DNA from: Euonymus europaeus | Taxonomy: Eukaryota; Streptophyta; Magnoliopsida; Celastrales; Celastraceae | Reading direction: 5' to 3' | Assembly: GCA_963580455.1 (NCBI GenBank) | Contig: OY756961.1 | Location: 4,569,001 to 4,633,000 of the forward strand | Length of the DNA stretch: 64,000 bases | Shown here: positions 1 through 10,890 of the stretch, piece after piece | Position numbering within the stretch: position 1 is the stretch's first letter | How the letters are laid out: every line of letters starts with the position of its first letter | Notes under the pieces: generated by a model | What the model was told of the DNA's origin: nothing | Seen by the model: only the letters and a program-made list of their open reading frames with translations | Databases searched by the model: none | Made by a program: the position numbers and the translations under genes

Positions 1-3000
1 TTCTAGTATGAATTAACTTCGAAGCGAGAAGGTAATTGTGAGGCTAGATTGTACCTGATTTTCTTCAGCTTGCTGTGAAGCATTCCTTGTCTCTTCTTTT
101 TTCGCACGTTTAGATTTGTCACTTGGTTTAGTTTGGTATTTGGTTCGAACATTAGGTGACAAAAGCTCCAGAGGAACAACCCCTTCAATACCATGATCAG
201 TAAACTGTAGAAAAACAAAATAAAAGTAAATATACATAAAAGCAGGAAAAAAATATAGAAAGAGGGAGGAAAAAAACCCTTAGATTCCACAAACGGAGAG
301 ATTTCAACTAAAATTGTACATAAAGAAAGTTCAGAAGTAAATTATGCATACTCTAGAAAACCCTTCCAAGTCTTGACGAGCAGCAAATCGAAGACCTTTC
401 CAGCAGTAAACCTACAATTTTGGTTTTAAAAAAAGCATTTAGAGTTCACCCTACCAACAAAAAAAAGGAAATGTCTAGCAAACAAGCAAAAATGCTAAAA
501 TAAACGTCCCAAACAAAGGGAGTTCCAAAACTATAAGTAATAAAAAGATTAAAAAAAAAAAACAGCGCAAAATTTACCTAGTCCACAAATATTAGCTTCT
601 TCCCATTAAGAGAATATCTTGTAGGGCTGAATGACAGTGCTAAAAGGCAGTACAGCACAAGTCTTTAAAAACAAATAGAGGTGTTTCTGTTCATGCATAG
701 CAGCAAACAAACAGAACTATTTGACTTTCTACTTTATAGCCTTTTCTAAGTTGGTTTGATTTCAGCATTTTTAGGGCTAGTATATGATACAGTTTAATTC
801 CATGGATGACTTTTCCATGGGAGGATGGCTTATTAGTCAGAACTACAGCTAGAAATCTATTCTAAAAGAAAAAGGTTGGTCATTCCTGTGGCATCCTTCT
901 TAATTGCAAGGTTCTTCAGATTAGGTTTTTGCAACTCAAAATGTGGCTGAGTATATTCATTGCTACACACTCAAAACATGTCTATTTGTATAAACGTTGG
1001 AAAATGTAACAGCTTAAGACCCTATCTTACCAGCGGTCCAGCCCACATGGAGCATGTTATGCCTTCCAATTCACTCCACTCCTAAGCTACCCAGCCCTTT
1101 TCTGGTTAAGTGGCTATGTGGCACTCCATGTTATTCGTCAACTACCGATTGAGTTTACTTCCACATTGACAAAAGCAAAACTCAACAAGCCACACAACTT
1201 TGTGTGACACTACCTTCTGTCTATATAAGCGGTCAGTGTTCTAGAAACACTTTATCCTAATATATTATTTTAAATATAATTTTGTCATCAAAGTGCAGTT
1301 AACATCCAACTGTTATAGAAGTTATTGTTTTTATATTTTAAACCTATAAACTTTCGACACTCCCCTACTGGAGCTCAGATTTTGATACCTTGTCAATACA
1401 ATCAAACCATTATCTTTATATGCGGCTATTCCATAAAATTAGACATTTTTCGTGCAAAAAAAATTCCAACAGGTGGAAACATAGGGAGCTGATGTTATCA
1501 AAATCTACTGAACCTTAAGTTCAAGAATGTAAACTCACCCGATTATTTTTGTGGTGGTACTCAGCCTCTATTCCAGCCGCTGGGTCCATCTGTAGTAACA
1601 ATGAAATGAGCTTACCGGTTAGTAATGTAAATAAATGTCAGTGAAGAGTACAAAACTACCAACACAAGTCCCACATAATATGGAACGAGTAAAGGAAGCT
1701 TAACCAAGATATTAATATTTTATTTTTGAAGGTGGCTTACATCTTCAGCCAGTGGTTTCCAATACTCTGTGATGGCCGGAGTTAGAACACGTTGACGATC
1801 AGTCAAAGCATTCTGCAAAACCAACGACTTTTTTTTTAAGCATTGAGTGAAGACCAAGAAGTATGAAGCTAGTTCTACAATAATATTCCTTGAATTTCAA
1901 AGAATTTCAAAGCTGAAAAACAAGGGTATTAAGGAGCTTTATTTTTTTCCGGAGCTTCAGTCACGGAGGTTCTTTTAGTGCAATTTAGGGGACACATAAA
2001 AAAACACTTTCATGTTTAAGAAACTTTTTTGGAGGATAAAATTCATGCTAATTCATCCAGGCTCAATTCAGCCACATCAAATTGCACTTATCTTTATGAT
2101 TGCCCCCCCAAAAAAAAGGAAAACAAACCAAAAGTACATAAAATACACAATCGATGAAGGTCATTCAGTTTGCCAGGGTATATGCACACTTTTAAAAAGC
2201 AGTTAGTTATACACACCGGGTTTTGATCAGCCCATTTCCACAACTGAGAGAGTTCCCTATTTCCCAGTCTCCATCTTGGCCTACTGGAATATCAAAAAAC
2301 TAAATTTAATGAGAAAATATAAATAGAAGCCAGCAAGCACACTGTAGAAAGATGACCAAAGATAATTTTCTTATACAGCAAGGATACAATAGATACATAA
2401 CCAGAGAGAACATCCATTCATTCAATCATCAATTTTAACAAAAATAAATACATGAACTAAAACTTGGTGGAGCTTTGACCCCACACTACCCTATTTACCT
2501 TACCCATTAAAATGTTAAACTGTCCAATCTTAAACTTCACAAAAAAGTGAATAAAGCATAAAAACTTGTAAATGAATATTGTATGATCCAGTCTAATTCA
2601 ACAAAGATCTTTAGCTGAGCCATATCATCCAAAAATAACCTAAGATTTTTGACACTACGTATAAATAATTCAAAAATATCTATCTGTAGGTCTACTACAT
2701 AACAATTTCTTTTTATTAGAAAAAAAGTATCATGGCCCTAAAGAAATGCATCAATTAAAATATGGGTTACATCATGAAGGTCTTCCACAACATCAATGGT
2801 AGACCATGTGCAATATTAATCTTAAACATTGCAAAGTGAATCCAAATCATTGGTCATGTAATCTAGCAGATTGACTCAATGATTGTTGAAGAGAGAACTT
2901 TCAGGAGCCTTGATAAACGATACCTATTCGATATGTAAAAGAACTATTAGAAAAGAAAAAAACAAGATTTTGATTAGATGCCGTAAGATCATTTATTTCC

Positions 3001-6000
3001 GATCTATATCGTCATAAAAATGCATACAGAACAAAAACAACGAATCCACCAGCTTCCCTACCGTTTTTTAGCTCCCTCTTGGACAGTTTTCTTCTCTGTG
3101 GGTTGCTTTTCAAATGGTGGGCAACCATCACGTTTCCACCAAACCTGAAAGCAATGGAATTTTAAACAAAATAGACTGTAATCATCAAATTGTCAAGCAA
3201 AAATAAAAGTAATTGTGTTTATACGTGTGAGCGAGAGAGGGAACTGCTCACCCAATTCTTTTCACGCTCTAATATATGTTCAATACTACGAAGAAAATCT
3301 TTCCCTTTGGGAGGAGTTACTTCAAGTAATTTCTTAACACGCTCCTCGCAAGATTTTATTTCTTCCTTCTGCAATAAACAAATATAATTTAAAAGTTATA
3401 ATTCTAAGAAGATCTTGGTTTGCATCAGCTGATCTGTACTTAAATATATGATGAAGACTATTCAAATGCAAATAAGTAGAGGAATGTAGTTAACTATATA
3501 CTTCCACAAACTACATAGTCAAACTTAAAGCATATCCAAAGAAGAAACTAAATCTTTGACAGAAGTAAGCATACACAAGATTTCTCGGATACATTGGATG
3601 CCTTTAGGACATGCCACAAGTATTAAGGGAGTAAACTAGTACATAAATGTGAGTACAAATACAGACTCATAGAAGAGTTTTCTGACATCAACTAAAAACA
3701 ACAGGCAGTAATTGTGCCACTTTTTGCAGCATAACCCAACTTAAACCAGATAAATTCTACCAGACAATGTATTACACAAATCACAGTGGAACTGTGAATC
3801 TGGCAGAAAGGCTCCACTTCAAATTTCATACTCTAGAAACCTTGCAAGCATTTTTCACTCTTAGGGTGTGTTCTATAAGAGGGTAATAAATAGGAGTATA
3901 ATATATTACTAGGGTAATCATTACCCACCTCTCCTCATGAGTAATCATTACACCCAAAATACGAAGAAAATTGCATAAAAAAATTACCCGGGTACATAAT
4001 ATACATGCCTACCAAATATGAGTATTTGTTTATCCATGTATATTTAATTACCGTTGTAATCATTACACCCCTATCAAATACACATTTAGTGTCATGAATT
4101 ACCAACGTAAAAAAACCACCAACTTGCTTGAAATCAGTACATATGTCTACCTATTACTTTAAATCAACATAAAAATAGGAGTGAGAACAACTAAGTAGTT
4201 TGAGGCTTTGAGCATTCATCTTTATTTCAGTATTGGCTACTTCAGATAAAGTGAGTAAACACATGCAGTCAGCAGATCTCAACTTTCTGCCAGTATTAAG
4301 TATTAACATACATAATCTCAAGGTTTGATAAGCCATGCCCATCGAGTAGAATATTCTCAGAACACAATGATATCAAACATAAAAGGCTTTTTACTTCAAA
4401 TAGATTTCAAGGTATATTAAAAGGGAAAAGTCCAGTTAGTAAAAGATAAAATAGAAATCAAACAGACTGCATCACTTGCAAGATGAATTAGAAAATAGCA
4501 CTAACCATGCTGTCAGACGCCACATCTTTATCATGTTTTCCGGGAGACTACAGTAAAAACAAGCGAGAGCAAGAGTTACTTAATCAACTCTCACGTACAA
4601 ATAAACATATGAAAGGAAGATCAAATCTAAATGAGAAGTTCAGCAATAACTACCTTCAAATAGTCAAATAGAATAAGGCACTGCACAAGAACATGACGTC
4701 GGAAACTTGGATCTTTTAACTGTTACAAAAGAAAAAAATATATTAAAGAGATACATTGCACAAGCCCTTAAAACACTTGAAAATTATACATAGCTCTAAT
4801 CCCATTGGTTTGCTACTAGCCTACTAATGAAAATATTAAAAGTTGCTGCCTCTTGCGCAAGCCCTTAATATCACATTATCACTTCACAGTTATACATACC
4901 TCTAATCCCATTAGTTTGCTACTAGTAAGATATTTAATATTAAAAATTGCTGCCTCTTCCTCCAAGTTATTAGCATTTCCCTCTTCATCACTCAAAGGCT
5001 GAGCTTCAAAGGTATTCAACACAACCTATGCATCCAAAAGCAAAGAAACAAATTGCGCACAATTTTTATTTTCATGAGAATGATAAAATTGTTGAGAACA
5101 TAACATACATTATCAAATAAGACAGCAGAGAGTCTGACAGAAGACTTACCATCAAACTGGAAGTAAATTTTTGCCACTTGTTAGGAGCGAGAGGGAGAGA
5201 AGCGGGGTTGCAAAAATATTCCTGTGAGCCCAAAATAAACAGATTGATCAAGGAAAGGGAAAAGAAAAATGACACATCTTTCATACATGCTGAATTATTG
5301 AAAAATAACTAAAAGCCATCAATCTAATAACTTTCACATAATGATCCGCCAATACATAGAAGGTGTGGAACATATTAGTTATTCTAGAAATTTGAAAGAA
5401 ACGAAGAAATTTTTTTTGCATATGATTTATTGCATTATAAATTTAAATTATCTTAAATTCTTGTTCCAAGGAAATGAGCTACAACGGATTTAAAAACCAT
5501 ATATTTGGGGAAATGATTGAATTGGTGTTATCTAAGGGAAATTCACAAGTGGTCGACTATTTTTTTTATACGCACATCACGATATTTTATTTTTGCATAA
5601 GAACCAATCTCAAAAAGAAAGAAAAAAAAACACTGAAGTTAGTGATTCATTAGTACGTAATGTTGCAACCAATGAGGTCTCTTTGCCTAGTGGAAGCCTA
5701 TTCCTTAGGTCTTAACCCAGTACAAGGTCCCAGGTTCAAGTCCCCTCTAACGCTATATATCAATAATAAAATAACATAATTTTTCAATAAAAGAATTCTA
5801 CAGTAGCCAACCAATGTACGAAACAATTTAAACTGCTAAAGCACTCAACTAGAAATGACTAAATACTCCAAAACAAAGCCAACGTTCATAATGTCATTCA
5901 TAAGTTAATAATCATTATATCCCAAAAGAAAACTCTCCCTTGCTTTTCCAATCCCATGTCGCCTATAATCATCGTCCATTCTCATTAAAGTAAGTGAAAA

Positions 6001-9000
6001 GAATTTTCGTGCATGCTTCATGTGACATTTTTGGGCAGAGTACGTACACATGAAAGCTGTCAATAGTGCATGGATGGGACTATTTTTATTAGCAGGGTAT
6101 CCATAATTTGCTTCTAATGATGTCACTCCTAATTACATTAAAAAAAGAAGCTCTTTTCTACCACTAACTATGGTTCAAGCAACATTATATACCTGCAAAC
6201 TCCAAAAGGTTTGATAAAAGTTGAAGTCAACAGCAATGCCTGAAATGGAGGACTTCATTAGCACACGTTGGAAAAAAAAACAACTGACACTAATAAGCAA
6301 AAAAAATAAAATAGAGGATGATGTAAAATGCTGCCAAAAGTTAGATGCAGCTAGTATGTACCATCTGCTGGCTCCTTCTCATATTTTGTCTCATTTGACG
6401 TGTTAAAAACTCCTTTTATATTAACAGCTGCATGCAATGATAAGAAACTGATTAACATAACCCAACCAAAAAAAATTGAAAGCAAAGTAAAAAACGAGGC
6501 TATAACAAAATATACCTGAACGTTCAGATAATGGGAAAAAATGAGCCAAAAACATAAGAATTCGTCCACAAAATACCACATCATTAGCCTGCAAATTTGG
6601 ATTTAAGTTACCAGACAAATAGTACTCGAAATACTCTTTTTCAGGGACTAAAATCTACATATGAAGTAAATACAAAGATTTCACCTTATTTAAAAACCTC
6701 CACGACCTAGTATCATAAAAAAGGAAATTTTCAATCATTTTTCCAAGTACAATTTCCAATAAGTGATGATTACAACATGAGGTTGCATAGAGCATCAAAT
6801 ATAAGAATCCCTTTGTATTACGCTATGGAAATTTTGTCATCATACTATAGGAATTACCCCAATAAGTACCCAGCGAGTAAATGCAAGCTTCTTCTCATAA
6901 TTACATCAACCAGTTCAAAGAATTTTTTAAAAGAACTAAAAGAAAGAAACTGTCTGCACTCTACAAAACTACCTTTGACAGGCGCCGAAGAAGTTGATTG
7001 CAAGTTCTCAACATCACTAGTTTTCCACGAGCAAACAGCTCTTGCTGCAAGTATTACATCCATCGCATTTAAAAGCCAAGCAATGCAAAGGAAAAGGTTA
7101 AGAGGAAGATTGCAAGAACTCAAAGGTCATACCTTCCCTAGTATGTCTTGTTTACTCTCTATGTAGCCAAAAGTATCCTTGCAATTTCTCATTGTAGACA
7201 TTTCAGTCAAGTCCTCAAGTAGTTGGAATATCATGCCACCCTCGACATGTTCTTTCTCACAAAGATACAATACAAAGTCTGAAAAACATGTCTAAAATGA
7301 ATAAGACAGAGTGATAGACCATAATTCTAAATCACGACCGAAAAAATGATGCATTTGATTCAAATGTCAGGTGCAAAAGTATTACAGTATTATGACATCA
7401 AGAACAAAAGTCAAAAGACAATTTCAAAAGTAACAAAAAATAAATAAAATATAAAGATCATAGTAATATGTATGATACAGCAAATACCCCAAAACAAGCC
7501 AAACAACTTATTAATAAGACATAAGAATGCAGAAGTTCCTCGGTTCATATCAATGAGATTAATAACGCAAACCATTATAAATCCTCCCATCTCAAAGGCA
7601 GCACAATGGCAAGCACGTGGATTGGTATAAGTTATCCCTATGGATCTTATAACAATTATGAAGAATCCCTACCCCAGTGCATGCAATAACAGTAAACAAC
7701 TACCTCATCATACTTCGCCTAGAAATAAAATTTAATAATGTCGTATGAGAAGCCTGCCAGTCACAGGAAATATTCTATGAAATACCTATTTTCTCTGAGT
7801 TTTGCTGCATCAAAACTGCACCCATCCCATTCACACCTAAAAATAATCCTATATGATGATTTACTAATGGGATCATTTCATTAACATATCCATTTGACGT
7901 AGCGGGCCCACCAGAGCCACTCATTCGTGGGCATAGTGGTTGTCAACCCCTCCGGCCATGGGCCTAGCCCACTAGCACCAGGCCTGCAGCTCAATGGTTA
8001 GCATGTTGGTCTGTAGGCCACATGTTTAAAGCATGCCAGAGTTTGAATTCTGGCATGAACAACCTGCGTGTCCGGAAGTGTCCGGAAGGACGAGTGATGG
8101 GTTGGGGGTGACGGCCTACAGGCTTGGTGCTAGTGGGCTAGGCCCATGGTCGGAGGGGTTGACAGCCACTATGCTCACGAATGAGTGGCTCTGGTGGGCT
8201 AACCATTGAGTGCAGCTCAATGGTTAGCATGTTGGTCTGCAGGCCTTGTGCTCGTGGGCTAGGCCTATAGCCGGAGGGGCAGAGACCCATGGCTGGCCGG
8301 AGGGGTTGATAGCTACTATGCCCACGAATGAGTGGCTCTAGTGGGACCGCTGCATCACCATCTCACTAAATAGGTAGATTGTCAGGAGTCTGGGGGGACT
8401 AACAAGCACATAAAATGGAAATTAAAACTTCTAATCTTCACCATAAACAGAAGTGTGGGCATGCATGAACGGGTATAACATGATACAAACTTCTCGTTCC
8501 CACCGTAGAAATAAAAGAAACCCATTAAAAAGGTCAATAAAAGTAGTCTTATCATCTCTCGTAGCATCTGATGAAGACATGATATGAAAAGCTTTTTCAT
8601 AATCTAGAAAGTAGAAATCAGCAATTACAAGACTGAAAATTATTCGAACCTGGGATCATCTGTTAGTTTGCATCTTTTGCACAACATTACTTTAGTTACT
8701 AGAATATGTTTAAAAGAAAAGAAAACTTTCTAGGAGTCTCCAACTAATCAAGTGTCTTTTCTTGCGATAATAGAAGCCCTTCTTTATTATATTAAAGTGC
8801 CTATTATGACACACAAGTGCCATAGAATATGCGAAAGCTAAGATTTTACAAATGCACAAATATTTTTCTACTTTTCAAATGCTTAATCCGAGCAGAGCAG
8901 TTGAGCACATTTTTCGCTATTGGACTCTAAACTAGAGCCCAAAGCAATAAGTCACTAACTAAAAGCATATTTGGACTTCATAGTATTTGACATAGAATTT

Positions 9001-10128
9001 GTTGATTACATCAAGAGTACTTAAGTACTTTCCCCTCTTAAGTTTTTCATTAGTAAAGTAAATACTTTGACAATTTCTCACTGGTTAAAGACAAGCGTTA
9101 TATATTTTCCATATTTCAAAATCTCATGGATATCCCAGAAAAACAAACACAAAAAAAAATTAATTATGGAAGCAAGTTACAACATCTGTCAGCAGAAAAC
9201 ATATATAAGTTTTGAACAAAGGACGAATATAACCTAGAAGACGAGGAATATGGCCTTGAGCATTCTCCACGTCATCGATTGATTGCCCATACTGCATTAT
9301 TTGCTCCCCTGACTGCACCGCTGTAGACTATACCAAAATTATTCCATAATTAATAAACACAAACTAAATTTCTTGCGTATTAAACAGATGAGGACCAAGA
9401 GAACTGCAACAATTGTTAATGTTTGCAATGTGAGATATCGTATTGGGCAGAGGAAAATTTATATGCAGCTCAATAAACAAGCAAAACTAAAGATGTAAGA
9501 GCTTCTTAAAATTTTGAATGCAAACTTTTTCTTGAATACAGAAGAGCTTCTTAAAATTGAAAAACCAACACCTTACGTTCAACCTAATATACACATGCCC
9601 ATTGAGACTGTCCCTTGACCACAATCAATCAGAAAAAACCTGAAATTTCCAGACTAGTCGCCCAAAAAGCATCACATTAACATACCACCAACTCTTGAAG
9701 CAATGTACGAAGCATATTCTCCAACAATTGGTTCTCATCTTGCACTAGTTTCGTTGGTCTCTGTCAAGGCATAACCAAATTGATCACTAGCGGACGAACT
9801 AACTGTGTTTCAAAAACATAAATACACATGAACCAGTGAATCCAAAGCCTGAATCACAATTACCTGAGGCTTTATCACTTCTTGAACTGTCTGAAGGGCG
9901 AAATTCTCCACTGGCCCTGGCTGCAGTATAGCACTTTTCAATACTTCCTGTCAATCGATACACAAACACATGCAATTAACATATAAACCATTGCAAAATG
10001 ACAACTGTGGAACGAAATTAGAGAACGCAAATCCACAAAAATTTCAAAGCTATAATCAAAGATGAAGCTGAGAAGGAATCAGAACAGCTAAGAAAATCTA
10101 AAAGATTTAGGGCAATTGAAATTACCAT
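1..10128 (-). CDS. THO1: THO complex subunit 1 (HPR1), 3' end missing
   Basis: Nuclear subunit of the THO/TREX complex, which couples transcription to mRNA packaging, export and small-RNA production. Twenty coding exons are visible on the minus strand: 10126-10128 (start codon only), 9864-9947, 9686-9760, 9234-9327, 7133-7278, 6973-7044, 6516-6588, 6362-6427, 6193-6239, 5150-5221, 4900-5025, 4654-4719, 4506-4547, 3252-3368, 3062-3144, 2217-2280, 1741-1812, 1539-1589, 352-411, 55-204. They give 521 codons in one open frame. The translation matches plant HPR1/THOC1 throughout, for example LYLCEKEHVEGGMIFQLL near residue 90, AEYHHKNNRVYCWKGLRF near 445, and a basic KSKRAKKEE stretch near the edge. 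The acidic C-terminus is expected beyond position 1. The gene is divergent from NRPA2, 762 bp away. Family assignment is firm; individual splice sites are hand-called, though all phases agree. Confidence 0.93.
412..1538 (-). other. THO1 intron 18, no further feature
   Basis: AT-rich intron of about 1.1 kb between the exons at 352-411 and 1539-1589. I see no open frame, repeat or RNA gene in it. The same holds for the intron at 2281-3061. Confidence 0.6.
3864..4085. mobile_element. Tourist/PIF-like MITE in a THO1 intron
   Basis: A 222-bp AT-rich block starting GGGTGTGTTCTATAAG, whose far end read in reverse is ATGTGTATTTGATAGG: imperfect terminal inverted repeats. It is flanked on both sides by TTA (3861-3863 and 4086-4088), the TWA-type target duplication of PIF/Harbinger elements. 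The inside has repeated palindromic GTAATCATTAC-type units and no open frame. It sits in the intron between exons 3252-3368 and 4506-4547. Confidence 0.55.
5675..5807 (+). mobile_element. tRNA-derived SINE (family A) with 9-bp target duplication
   Basis: A 133-bp insertion in the THO1 intron at 5222-6192. A pol III A box (TTTGCCTAGTGG, about 5682-5693) and B box (GGTTCAAGTCC, 5733-5743) are followed by an AT-rich tail with an AATAATAAAAT tract. Perfect 9-bp direct repeats CAACCAATG at 5666-5674 and 5808-5816 flank it. It is the same family as the element at 61916-62052, sharing the CAAGGTCCCAG core and the TAA-rich tail. Confidence 0.75.
7899..8353. repeat. fold-back element carrying tRNA-like sequence, in a THO1 intron
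   Basis: GC-richer block inside the 7279-9233 intron. The arm 7899-7985 recurs in inverted orientation at 8114-8200 and again, longer and rearranged, at about 8236-8353. The outer ends match as inverted repeats over about 57 bp (AGAGCCACTCATTCGTGGGC on one side, its complement near 8320). Between the arms lies a tRNA-like segment (about 7984-8065) with an A-box-like GCTCAATGGTTAGCATG and a T-arm-like hairpin CCAGAGTTTGAATTCTGG; its first half recurs at 8211-8245. There is no protein-coding capacity, and I found no convincing target-site duplication. Confidence 0.6.
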
Positions 10129-10890
10129 GGCGCTCTTCGAGCAGACTCAAGCTATGAAGTTACCGTTGAAGCGCAGTGACTCTGACAAGTAGGTTCGCAA
10201 GAGAGCGACCGCAACCGCATCCCTGTAAGGTTGAAGGCTATTTCTTATTGAAATCGGACCAACACTTGGACGGGTCGGGTCTTTCGGTTTTAGATAGTTT
10301 CGGGTCAAGTAGTTTTTGTCGTGACTCGTGACCCTACTTCGACCCAGGTTCCTTCGGCCACTTCTGAATCTCTGATAATAGTCGATCCAGAATCCAGAAT
10401 CCAGAAATAAAATACAGAACTCCCAGAAATGTTTCTAGGTAACCCTAATTCCACCTCCATCCTTCATTTCTCCTCACCTTCAAAGCTTCATATTCCTAGC
10501 TACACGATTTAGTATATTTAGCCTGAGTGACGAATTAACAGAACCATTTGTTTGCAGAATAGCGAACATCTCCTTCAGAAATTCGTGTTCTTTGATACAG
10601 AAACGCTATCTCAATCGCCCGCAGTTCCGTCCGCAGTTCTCTTGGACTCATGCGGGATTCTCTTGGGCTCATGCGGCCCAGCCCATTTAGGTTTAGTCCG
10701 GTACGCCGTCAACGTGCCATGTCTGTAGTTTAAAACCCTAAACCCTCCTTTACAAAAACAGCTTGTCCCCTTATTCCGGCAAGTCAAGACTTCGTTTAGA
10801 ACTCTTCGAGGAGTCGAAAGCCAAGTTGGAGGGAAAAGAGCTTGTTGCACATACAGGCATAAATTATATACACACCAGAGACAGTTTTCA
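10129..10890. promoter_or_regulatory. divergent THO1-NRPA2 promoter region
   Basis: Only 762 bp separate the two start codons, so the genes share an upstream region. It holds a double telo-box (AAACCCTAAACCCT, 10733-10746) and three site II type motifs: TGGGCT at 10664-10669 and the complements of TGGGCC at 10675-10680 and TGGGCT at 10680-10685. Telo-box plus site II is the known promoter signature of plant ribosomal-protein and ribosome-biogenesis genes. The motifs are closer to NRPA2 (about 150-230 bp upstream of its ATG). Motif presence is direct; activity is inferred. Confidence 0.7.

Noticed and set aside
6777..7166. Plus-strand open frame of 129 codons
   Set aside because: It is the antisense of THO1 exons 5-6 and adjoining intron, with no family signature or splice context.
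7984..8065. A functional tRNA gene
   Set aside because: The T-arm folds, but the D arm is imperfect, no acceptor stem can be formed and the anticodon stem is weak. It is treated as tRNA-derived repeat sequence.
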